Shown here in pieces: positions 1 through 6,545 of a DNA stretch of 9,737 nt. The stretch covers positions 1-9,737 of the forward strand of contig CAYXKT010000107.1 of the NCBI GenBank assembly GCA_964465735.1, given 5' to 3'. Below the pieces are notes generated by a model. It searched no databases. It was not told the origin of the DNA and saw only the letters and a list, made by a program, of their open reading frames with translations. The position numbers and the translations under genes are program-made. The first letter of the stretch is position 1. Each line of letters opens with the position of its first letter. This DNA comes from Erginobacter sp964465735 (GTDB taxonomy: Bacteria; Auribacterota; Erginobacteria; Erginobacterales; Erginobacteraceae).

Positions 1-4
1 CTGC

Positions 5-2902
5 TTACCGCTTTCCCAGATCTACCACGTAGGCGTAGAAGTCCAGTTCGTCGGCGTTCAGGCCCCTTTGATAAATGTAGCTGGAGGCCAAGAAGGAAGC
101 GAAGACGGCCCGGAGGTAGTTGTCGGGGACCCGGTTGAGGATCTTCTTCAGACCGAACCGCTGAATCAGACAGGGAGGGCAATGATGGAGGATGACGGTC
201 TCCCGCAGTGCCGGATCTTCGAAGAGTTCGGAGAGGGCGACCTGATCGGTGACCCGGTTGATCTTATCGCTCAGGCGGTCGGAGAGGGTCGCTAACGGCG
301 TTCCGGATTCCTGATGCTCCTGCCAGAGAAGCTCGAACTCGGCGGCGGCGTTGCGGCGGATGATCTCGATGATCTCGGAGATGTACTGCCGGCGGAATTT
401 TGGTTCCTTTCCCTCGGGAGAGACCGCCATCAACTCTCCGTACTCTTCGTCGCTTAAGGCCAGCGCGGCCAAGACCTCGTAGGAGGAAGAGGTCACCCCG
501 CCCTTGTTGGCCGTGGCGTCCTTGAAGAGAATCACCCCGTTCTCCTCCAGACGCAGCCGGGCCTCCTGGGTGATGAAGAGGTTGGCCCCCTCGACAATGA
601 TCCCGGCCCGGGGCCGGCCCTGTTCGTCGAGGAAATCCCTCCAGTTATCAATATTGATCGCCCGCGGCCGGCCGCCGCAGGGGATGAAGAGATCGACGGA
701 GAGACCGGGATAAAAGTGAAACCGGTTGCGAAATTCCGTCCCGTTGGCGACCACCGTCCCGTCAGGGAGGCGGATGTCCCGATCCTCCACCTTGACCAGG
801 AAACCCCGCGGGGAAAGCTTCTCCCGTCGAAAGGCGGCGATCGGGTCTCGGCGCCGGGCCAGGAGGCGCAGTTCCCGGCGGTTGAGTCCCTCCGGATCGT
901 AGGCCACGCCGGAGCCGTCAACCACCGCCACCGTCCGATCGCGGGAGATCAGGATCTCGTTGGAGCCGAGGTCTCCGTCGGGGCCGCCGGTCTGAAACTT
1001 GGTGATCTTCTCTTCCTTCCGGCCCAGGGCCCGCAGACTCCCGATCACGTACTGGTGGATACTCTGGGTGGTCATCCCGTAAGTATCGTGAGGGATACCA
1101 CCCAATTGGGGGCCTTTGCCGGTGGCAAACGACCGCCACCAGCGGTAACCCCGGGCCCGGGCGTATCCGGCGGCCCAATCCATCAGTTCCGCGGTCCCTT
1201 CATCCGGCCCGAGAAAGAGGATCTCCTCCTTGCCGTGGTAATCGACAATCTCGCGGTTGGGGAGGAGGAGGAGGTCGAGTAAACCGTCGATATAGTGGCG
1301 GAAGATCCGGTCCCCGGCCGCCGAATATTCCAGGGCGGGGAGGATCGCCCCCTTGGCCCCCCCTTCGGGGATATCCTTGTTCTTCTTCTGCTGGGTCAGG
1401 GCCAGATTATAGTTCTCGTCGAAGATGAAGTCGGAGTTGAGGTCGTAGTCAGCCTTGGTCGGTGAACAGACCAGCCGGACCCCTCCCCGGCCGATCTCCC
1501 GGAAGCGGATATGAAAGCCCCGGAATCCCTTCCCGATCAGAAAGAAAACTCCGTAGGGCTTTTCCGGATAATCAACCGAATTGAGAAAATCGGGGCGAAG
1601 ACGAAAGGCCAGACAGACTTTCTCCCGGGTGAAGAAGTTGGTCTTGAGAACCGAACTGTTAAAGAGAATCATCGCCTCCAGGATATGCCGCTCGATCTCC
1701 GAGGAGACCTTCTCCTCGATCTTCTTCTTCGCCTTCTCCAGGTGCCGGTTCGGCTCGGTGATCCGCTCGCGGATGGGGAAGAATCGAGAGAAAAAGTCGT
1801 GAAAGAGTTCGCGGACAATCTCCCGATGATCCACCACTGTCCTGACCACCCGTTCCTCGTGGTAGGTATCCTTGGCCAGGCGGGTCTTTAAAAGATCCAG
1901 GGTCCCGAGCAGTTCCGGGTTACCGGTCAGGGCCCCGGTTAATGCCCCGGTCAGGGTCGAGTACTCCTCAGTATAAGAGGTAAGGAACTGGTGGGCAAAC
2001 GCGGTGGCGGCGGTCGCGTACATCTCCTCCTCGGCACTGAATTCACCGGAGTAAAACAGCTCCGAGAGCTGACCGGGAGAGATCAGCGCCGCCATCGTGA
2101 TATCCTGGAAGAAATGGTCGAGTTCCAGACGGTCCTGGAGCCGGTCGAGGTAGAAGGAGAAGATCACTTTCCCGTCGGCAAAGGGTTCGACATACTCCCG
2201 GTTGATATGGGCGCAATGCTTTTTCAGGATAAAAGTGTAGTTGACGAAAAATCCCCGGGCGGCATCGCGCCCCATCCCGACCATAATCCGGGTCTCATTT
2301 GATTTCGGTAACTGGGAGAAAGAGATCCGGGGAATATCCGAACCCCGCATCCTGGCCCAGAGTCTGCGGTAACGGTCAACAGTCGCGCGGGGTGACTGCT
2401 GGAGAAACTCCCGGGAGGCGTTCAAAATGAAATCCCGATCATCGTCGCCGGCCCGGGGGTCAAAATGGGGTTGGGCGGCCACATAGAACCGGAGGGGATA
2501 ACCCTGGCAACGATAGCTCTGGAGCCGATAGACCGGGTAATGGGACTCAATCCGCGCTTTCAGGTAGCGGATCGGGTCGTAGCTGTCCTCGACCATATAG
2601 GTCCCGGTCTCGCCGTGCTCGATGATGAACTCGGTCGCCACCGGCTGACCGCCGCTGTTTTCCATAATGATCTTGGTCGCCAGCAGAGATTCGATCTGCC
2701 GGCCGATACCTTCCAGCGAGGTGTACTTGAAGTAGTAATCGGCGATCCCTAATTCCAGGCAGAACCAGGCGATCTCCCGGCGAATTCGCTCGTCGGTATA
2801 ATTCCCCTGGGCGATAATCCAGGCCTCGATCGTTTTAAGCTGCTTAAGCGAAAGAGGACTCTTCCGGGCGATCTCCGGTAAAGATAGTATCTTAGAATTC
2901 AT
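5..2902 (-). CDS. NAD-dependent glutamate dehydrogenase, large (~110 kDa) class
   Basis: This cytoplasmic enzyme oxidatively deaminates glutamate to 2-oxoglutarate and ammonium, reducing NAD+, and so links amino-acid catabolism to the TCA cycle. From the ATG at 2902 it has 965 residues, close to the ~1,000 of the fungal GDH2-like class and far above the ~450 of small hexameric enzymes. Residues ~1-400 are a long N-terminal regulatory or oligomerisation region. The catalytic part shows RGGVR (472-476), GGAKG with a probable substrate Lys (514-518), GPDEGT (565-570), HDTYGMTTQS (605-614), the dinucleotide-site stretch GGPDGDLGSN (639-648), VEGANLFIT (770-778) and NKGGVTSSSYEV (799-810). The frame stays open up to an ATG at 2950, but those 16 extra codons match a decayed four-helix-bundle gene, so 2902 is preferred. 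Neither start has a clear Shine-Dalgarno. The family call is firm; NAD rather than NADP preference is inferred from the class. Confidence 0.93.
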   Translation of the reverse strand: MNSKILSLPEIARKSPLSLKQLKTIEAWIIAQGNYTDERIRREIAWFCLELGIADYYFKYTSLEGIGRQIESLLATKIIMENSGGQPVATEFIIEHGETGTYMVEDSYDPIRYLKARIESHYPVYRLQSYRCQGYPLRFYVAAQPHFDPRAGDDDRDFILNASREFLQQSPRATVDRYRRLWARMRGSDIPRISFSQLPKSNETRIMVGMGRDAARGFFVNYTFILKKHCAHINREYVEPFADGKVIFSFYLDRLQDRLELDHFFQDITMAALISPGQLSELFYSGEFSAEEEMYATAATAFAHQFLTSYTEEYSTLTGALTGALTGNPELLGTLDLLKTRLAKDTYHEERVVRTVVDHREIVRELFHDFFSRFFPIRERITEPNRHLEKAKKKIEEKVSSEIERHILEAMILFNSSVLKTNFFTREKVCLAFRLRPDFLNSVDYPEKPYGVFFLIGKGFRGFHIRFREIGRGGVRLVCSPTKADYDLNSDFIFDENYNLALTQQKKNKDIPEGGAKGAILPALEYSAAGDRIFRHYIDGLLDLLLLPNREIVDYHGKEEILFLGPDEGTAELMDWAAGYARARGYRWWRSFATGKGPQLGGIPHDTYGMTTQSIHQYVIGSLRALGRKEEKITKFQTGGPDGDLGSNEILISRDRTVAVVDGSGVAYDPEGLNRRELRLLARRRDPIAAFRREKLSPRGFLVKVEDRDIRLPDGTVVANGTEFRNRFHFYPGLSVDLFIPCGGRPRAINIDNWRDFLDEQGRPRAGIIVEGANLFITQEARLRLEENGVILFKDATANKGGVTSSSYEVLAALALSDEEYGELMAVSPEGKEPKFRRQYISEIIEIIRRNAAAEFELLWQEHQESGTPLATLSDRLSDKINRVTDQVALSELFEDPALRETVILHHCPPCLIQRFGLKKILNRVPDNYLRAVFASFLASSYIYQRGLNADELDFYAYVVDLGKR

Positions 2903-2914
2903 AGATAGAAATAG

Positions 2915-3064
2915 GTGATCAGAAGGGACCGAAACCACTGGCCGCCTCATTTAAGAAGTCAAACCATACTATTCTTCTCTCAAAAACTTTGCGGTCAGCC
3001 GATAAACCAATACCGCCACTTCGACTGCCGGCTGAAATGCTCTAAGTTTCGCCTGGTCCCGCAT
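2915..3064 (-). pseudogene. Decayed four-helix-bundle (23S rRNA intervening-sequence / S23 family) gene
   Basis: Reading from the ATG at 3064, this frame encodes KLRAFQPAVEVAVLVYRLTA, then KFLREE, TAG (2971-2969), YGLTS, TAA (2953-2951) and MRRPVVSVPS. That matches, in order and without a frameshift, the N-terminal half of the four-helix-bundle family as I know it: FQLAxEVxxxVYRLTxKFPKEE, then YGLTSQ, then RRAAVSIPSNIAEG. Both stops sit where the family usually has Gln or another polar residue, and each can arise by one C-to-T change (CAG to TAG, CAA to TAA). Similarity ends after VPS, where the family continues NIAEG, so the C-terminal half (~50-60 residues) is missing. Upstream codons to 3157 are open but do not resemble the family. 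The remnant is in frame with the dehydrogenase and supplies its apparent upstream ATG. Family members are small helical proteins of unclear function, found inside 23S rRNA genes and as scattered single genes. Confidence 0.8.
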
Positions 3065-3128
3065 ATTTTCTGCCGGAAGATCTTCCCCCTTCAGCCTATC
3101 TTCCTGTTCCTGAGTAGTTACGCCGATC

Positions 3129-3157
3129 ATTCTAAGTCGATCCCGGGTGCCAGTCAA
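3129..3157 (-). promoter_or_regulatory. Sigma70-type promoter reading toward the S23 relic and glutamate dehydrogenase
   Basis: On the minus strand, TTGACT (3157-3152, 5 of 6 to the -35 consensus) is followed by exactly 17 bases and TAGAAT (3134-3129, 5 of 6 to the -10 consensus). Transcription would start near 3122, giving a leader of about 220 nt before the dehydrogenase ATG at 2902 that runs through the dead gene. It may first have served the S23 gene and now serve the dehydrogenase. It is the best promoter match noticed in the window, but no experiment supports it. Confidence 0.6.
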
Positions 3158-3189
3158 GCAGTTATCCCTTGCCTATCCTTTTTCAGAAA

Positions 3190-3218
3190 TTGCCTTTTCA
3201 ACGGTCCTCGGCTATGCT
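3190..3218 (+). promoter_or_regulatory. Candidate promoter for the secreted repeat protein
   Basis: TTGCCT (3190-3195), a 17-base spacer and TATGCT (3213-3218) form a moderate sigma70-type match, with four of six bases in each box. An AT-rich run (TATAGATAAT, 3218-3227) follows and offers an alternative -10. It lies 45 bases upstream of the ATG at 3264 and is divergent from the dehydrogenase promoter. No clear ribosome binding site is visible before that ATG. Confidence 0.35.
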
Positions 3219-3263
3219 ATAGATAATTCAGGTTAAGGCGTTTCGTTACTTTATCGAGCCGCT

Positions 3264-5444
3264 ATGCATCCGATAAATCTTATACTCGCCCTCTCTCTCA
3301 TTATCCTCCTTTCCGGAGGGTTCCCGGCCCGTCTTCCGGCTCAGCCGGTCCGCTTTTTCTCCGAGACCCTGGCGACTGATCCCGGTTGGATAACCTCAGC
3401 GGACTGGGCTTTCGGGCAGCCGACCGGGGGTGGCGGCTGCCATACCCCGCCGGACGGCTGCGAGGGCGTCTGGGGTTATCCCGATCCGGATTCCGGTTAT
3501 ACCGGAGATAATGTCTATGGGTATAATCTGGAGGGGGATTACCCCAATAATATCGATCAGACTTATTACCTCACCACTACCGGGATCGATACCCGGGGCT
3601 ACCGTTCGGTGAACCTGAAGTTCCGGCGCTGGCTGAACGTGGAGCGGCGTGAGCACGATCTCGCCTGCCTGGAGGTCTCCAGCGACGGTCTGAACTGGCA
3701 GCAGATCTGGTCCAACCCGTTAGAGAGCCCGGTCATCGACTCTGAGTGGGTCCTGGCGGAATACCCCATCAGCCAGGTGGCCGACCATCAGCAAGAGGTC
3801 CGGATCCGCTGGGGATTAGGGCCGACCGATGACCATTATGCCGCCTCCGGCTGGAATATTGACGATATCGAACTCTGGGGGATTGCTTTCGTCCCGGGGA
3901 CGCCGACCCCCACCCCGGCCCCCACCGCCTCTCCATCTCCCAGCCTGGTCCCGACCATCTCCCCGACCCCGAGCGTCTCTCCGACCTCAACTCCGATCCC
4001 AACCGTCTCCGCGACCCCGAGCGTCTCCCCCTCCTCGACCCCGATCCCAACCCCGACCCCGCCTCCGACCGCCACTCCAACCCCTTCAGTCACCCCGACG
4101 ATGGTCCCCACCGCCAGTCCGGTCCCCTCCCCGACCCCGGGGGAACCGGTCCGGATCTACAGTTTCCACCTCGACTCCGACCCCAGCTGGACCACCGAGT
4201 CAGCCTGGGCTTTCGGCCCCCCCCGCGGGGGGGGTGAGACCAGCGGTTTTTATCCCAACCCGACCTACGCCCACAGCGGGTACTATGTTTACGGCTTCAA
4301 TCTCTCCGGCGGCTACGGCAGCCGGATGCCGCCCTGCACGCTCACCACCAACCCGATCGACTGTTCGGACCTGGTCAAGACCCGGCTGGTCTTCTTCCGC
4401 TGGCTGAATATTGAGCGCAGCGGCCTCGACCGGGCCGAGGTCCAGGTCTCCCCCAACGGAACCAACTGGTCCACGGTCTGGGAGAACCCCGCCGGCGATT
4501 GGGTCCGCGACTCTTCCTGGACCCGGCGTGAGTATGACATTTCTTCCATCGCCGACCGGGAGGGGGCGGTTTATATCCGCTGGGTGATGGGGCCGACCGA
4601 CGAGTTCGTCAACGCTTCCGGCTGGAATATCGATGACATCGAGATCTGGGGGGTCCCCGCCAACCCGACTCCCTTTCCCACCTCTACCGCGGTCCCCACC
4701 CCCCGTTCTCCTTTCCCGCGCCTTGATTATAACGGCGACGGGACCAGCGATATCGCCATTTTTCGCCCGGCGGCCGGGCTCTGGTCGGTCCGGGGGGTGA
4801 CTCGGGCCTATTTCGGGACCGGTTCCGATATCCCCGTCCCCGGCGATTACAACGGCGACGGGACCGCCGAGATCGCCGTCTTCCGGGAAAGTTCCGGCTT
4901 GTGGGGGGTCCTGGGGGTAACTCGGGCCTATTTCGGGGGGATCGGCGACCTTCCCCGGCCGGCCCAATGGCGATGGGACGGAAGGACCGATTTCGCCCTC
5001 TTCCGCCCGGCCACCGGGCTCTGGGCGATCCGGGGGATCAGCCGGTTCTACTTCGGTTCCGCGATCGACCAACCGGTGGAAGGCTATTATGCCGGGCCCG
5101 AGGCCTCGGCGGGGATCTTCCGTCCGGAGACCGGACTCTGGGCAATCCGGGGGGTGACCCGGTTCTACTTCGGCGCCCGGGATAACCAGCCGGTCCCGGG
5201 CGACTACGATGGACTGGGCCGCTGGCAGCCGGCGATCTACCGGCCGGCCACCGGGCTCTGGGCAATCCGGGGGGTGACCCGCTATTATTTCGGCGCCGAT
5301 GGCGACCTCCCGGTCCCCGGAGAGTACGGGGGCCGACCGCTCGACCGGATCGCCCTCTTCCGCCCGGCCACCGGACTCTGGGCAATAAGAAACACCACTC
5401 GAGCTTACTTTGGAGCCTCCGGCGACCGGCCGGTATCCCGGTAA
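3264..5444 (+). CDS. Secreted modular protein: two MAM/jelly-roll-like modules, PT-rich linker, six FRPxxGLW propeller-type repeats
   Basis: This 726-residue exported protein has no recognised enzyme motif. Residues 1-26 are a Sec-type signal peptide: a short N-region, the hydrophobic stretch LILALSLIILL, and likely cleavage near LPAQ. Module A (~28-207) and module B (~296-464) are duplicates that share a WAFGxPxGGG start, a central VYGxNL, RWLNxER and an SGWNIDDIExWG end. The SGWNIDDI type of ending is common in extracellular beta-sandwich (MAM-like) modules. A Pro/Thr/Ser linker spans ~210-294 and a shorter one ~466-486. Residues 488-726 are six ~40-residue repeats built on FRPATGLWAIRGVTRxYFG, of FG-GAP/VCBS propeller type. 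Repeats 1 and 2 keep the DYNGDGT calcium-loop motif and the later ones lose it. No C-terminal anchor or sorting signal is visible, so release or surface adherence by the modules is inferred. Adhesion or carbohydrate binding is plausible but unproven. The gene is divergent from the dehydrogenase and convergent with the glycosyltransferase pair. Confidence 0.88.
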   Translation: MHPINLILALSLIILLSGGFPARLPAQPVRFFSETLATDPGWITSADWAFGQPTGGGGCHTPPDGCEGVWGYPDPDSGYTGDNVYGYNLEGDYPNNIDQTYYLTTTGIDTRGYRSVNLKFRRWLNVERREHDLACLEVSSDGLNWQQIWSNPLESPVIDSEWVLAEYPISQVADHQQEVRIRWGLGPTDDHYAASGWNIDDIELWGIAFVPGTPTPTPAPTASPSPSLVPTISPTPSVSPTSTPIPTVSATPSVSPSSTPIPTPTPPPTATPTPSVTPTMVPTASPVPSPTPGEPVRIYSFHLDSDPSWTTESAWAFGPPRGGGETSGFYPNPTYAHSGYYVYGFNLSGGYGSRMPPCTLTTNPIDCSDLVKTRLVFFRWLNIERSGLDRAEVQVSPNGTNWSTVWENPAGDWVRDSSWTRREYDISSIADREGAVYIRWVMGPTDEFVNASGWNIDDIEIWGVPANPTPFPTSTAVPTPRSPFPRLDYNGDGTSDIAIFRPAAGLWSVRGVTRAYFGTGSDIPVPGDYNGDGTAEIAVFRESSGLWGVLGVTRAYFGGIGDLPRPAQWRWDGRTDFALFRPATGLWAIRGISRFYFGSAIDQPVEGYYAGPEASAGIFRPETGLWAIRGVTRFYFGARDNQPVPGDYDGLGRWQPAIYRPATGLWAIRGVTRYYFGADGDLPVPGEYGGRPLDRIALFRPATGLWAIRNTTRAYFGASGDRPVSR
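3966..4061 (+). repeat. Two tandem 16-residue units in the PT-rich linker
   Basis: Residues 235-250 (TPSVSPTSTPIPTVSA) are followed directly by 251-266 (TPSVSPSSTPIPTPTP), a 48-base tandem duplication that is also visible in the DNA. The unit is part of the flexible Pro/Thr/Ser linker between the two beta-sandwich modules. Such linkers change length easily by unequal recombination and are typical spacers in secreted multidomain proteins. Confidence 0.75.
4217..4234. repeat. 18-bp perfect palindrome C8-GC-G8 inside the coding region
   Basis: CCCCCCCCGCGGGGGGGG is its own reverse complement and lies within codons for GPPRGGGE at the start of module B. It contains homopolymer runs of eight C and eight G. 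A one-base slip in either run would shift the frame and remove the rest of module B and all six C-terminal repeats. Confidence 0.9.
4725..5441 (+). repeat. Six tandem ~40-residue propeller-type repeats
   Basis: The units are residues 488-527, 528-567, 568-607, 608-646, 647-686 and 687-726; all are 40 residues except the fourth (39). Each has a loop at the start, then a [IV]FRPxxGLW core, an xRGVTR turn and xYFG, and ends in a variable [DN]xPVPG-like segment. The loop is DYNGDGTSD in unit 1 and DYNGDGTAE in unit 2, but WRWDGRTD, YAGPEAS, DYDGLGR and EYGGRPLD in units 3 to 6, so calcium-type ligands fade along the array. Units 4 and 5 share an identical 26-base stretch (5136-5161 and 5256-5281) offset by exactly 120 bases. 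Six blades, or fewer with closure by other strands, is an inference. Confidence 0.85.
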
Positions 5445-5448
5445 GCGA

Positions 5449-6528
5449 TCAGTTCTCCAGTTCGGCGAAGCGCTCGGAGTACAACCCGGCGATCCGGTCC
5501 CAGGAAAAATGCTCAGCCGTGTAGCGGCGTCCGCGCTCGCCCAGTTCCTTTCTCTTCTCCGCGTCCCGGATCAGGTCGAGCAGGACCCGGATGAAGGCAT
5601 CAACGTCCTCCCAGGGGAGGAGGATCCCGTTCTCACCTTCTCTGACCGCCTCCTGGATCCCCTGGAGACGGGAGGCGACTACCGGGAGCCCGGCCGCCGA
5701 CGCCTCGATGGCGACGATCCCGAACCCCTCGATATCTCCCACCACCTCGGCGTTGGGCATCACGAAGATATCGGCCACGCAGTAGGCCGCCGGGAGACAG
5801 CCATCGTCCATCGGCAGGTCACCGAGGAGCCGGACGTGATTCTTTAGCCCTTTCTCGCGGATGGCAGCCTCGACCTTCTCCCGTAACGGGCCGTCACCGG
5901 CCGCCAGGTAGAGAACCTCCGGGGCCTCGGCAACCAGGGCCGGGAGGATATCGGAGACGAACCGATCCACCCCCTTTTTCGGGACTAACCGCCCGACGGT
6001 GACCAGGACAGTCCGGCCGGCGGTCTCGATCCCCAGTTTCTCCGCCGGTGAGACCGCTTCCTTCCAGATAAAATCTTCGGGATCGACCCCGTTGGGGATC
6101 ACCCGGAGGATCGCTTCGGGTATTTTGTAATCGAGACAGATCTGCTTTAACTGCGAACTGACGCAGATCACCAGATCGAGCCGCCGCAAGGCCGCCGGGA
6201 CGATGGTCAGATAGAGGGGAAAGGCAAAGGCGATATCCCGGCCGTGGATGTTGACCGCTACCGGGACCCGGAGCAGCTTCTTTAAGATCAGCCCCAGGGG
6301 CGCCAGCAGTCCGTCGGAGAGGTAGATCAGATCGATCTTGCCCCGCAGCCGGAGCCAGACCGCCTTGACAAAAGCGAAGATCAGAAAGCCGGGGAGAAAG
6401 GCCTGGGAACCTCCCCAGGAGATCAGTCGGAAGGGGCGGTGGGCGGCCAGATGAAGGATCAGCTTCTGGTTGAAGCGCTGCATCCCCCCGATCGAAGGGG
6501 CGTTTTTTCGGGTAATATAAAGGAGCAT
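5449..6528 (-). CDS. Glycosyltransferase family 4 (GT-B fold)
   Basis: This 359-residue enzyme of ordinary GT4 length should transfer a sugar from a nucleotide-sugar donor to a lipid-linked or glycan acceptor at the cytoplasmic face of the membrane. The N-terminal acceptor half has the glycine-rich GGMQRF loop (14-19) and HGRD (95-98). The C-terminal donor half has IPNGVD (144-149), VGRLVPKKGVD (178-188, with phosphate-contacting Arg180 and Lys185), GDGP (211-214) and the EX7E pair Glu267 and Glu275 in EGFGIVAIE. No membrane span is certain, though residues 43-60 are hydrophobic and may touch the membrane. It starts 15 bases after the stop of the GT39-like gene, so the two are probably co-transcribed and translationally linked. 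Donor and product cannot be read from the sequence. Its stop is only 4 bases from that of the convergent secreted-protein gene. Confidence 0.93.
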   Translation of the reverse strand: MLLYITRKNAPSIGGMQRFNQKLILHLAAHRPFRLISWGGSQAFLPGFLIFAFVKAVWLRLRGKIDLIYLSDGLLAPLGLILKKLLRVPVAVNIHGRDIAFAFPLYLTIVPAALRRLDLVICVSSQLKQICLDYKIPEAILRVIPNGVDPEDFIWKEAVSPAEKLGIETAGRTVLVTVGRLVPKKGVDRFVSDILPALVAEAPEVLYLAAGDGPLREKVEAAIREKGLKNHVRLLGDLPMDDGCLPAAYCVADIFVMPNAEVVGDIEGFGIVAIEASAAGLPVVASRLQGIQEAVREGENGILLPWEDVDAFIRVLLDLIRDAEKRKELGERGRRYTAEHFSWDRIAGLYSERFAELEN

Positions 6529-6540
6529 AATCGTAATTCG

Positions 6541-6545
6541 ACCTC
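6541..6545 (-). promoter_or_regulatory. Ribosome binding site of the GT4 gene overlapping the upstream stop codon
   Basis: On the minus strand GAGGT (6545-6541) shares GA with the TGA stop (6546-6544) of the membrane glycosyltransferase and lies 12 bases before the GT4 ATG at 6528. The spacing is long but usable. The arrangement suggests that ribosomes ending on the first gene could re-start on the second. Confidence 0.5.

Noticed and set aside
716..1282. Long plus-strand open frame opposite the dehydrogenase.
   Set aside because: It lacks any recognisable domain and lies opposite a well-conserved gene. GC-rich codon bias commonly leaves such antisense frames open.
2948..3157. Reading the two in-frame stops (TAG, TAA) before the dehydrogenase as recoded Gln codons, giving an S23-dehydrogenase fusion.
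   Set aside because: The four-helix-bundle match stops after VPS and lacks the family's C-terminal half. The large genes contain no in-frame TAA or TAG, and both genes ending in TAA end at sensible places. A dead gene explains everything more simply.
4200..5072. 290-codon minus-strand open frame rich in PDRPEPG-type repeats.
   Set aside because: It is the reverse reading of the FRPATGLW repeat array and inherits its periodicity. It has no start context or independent domain.
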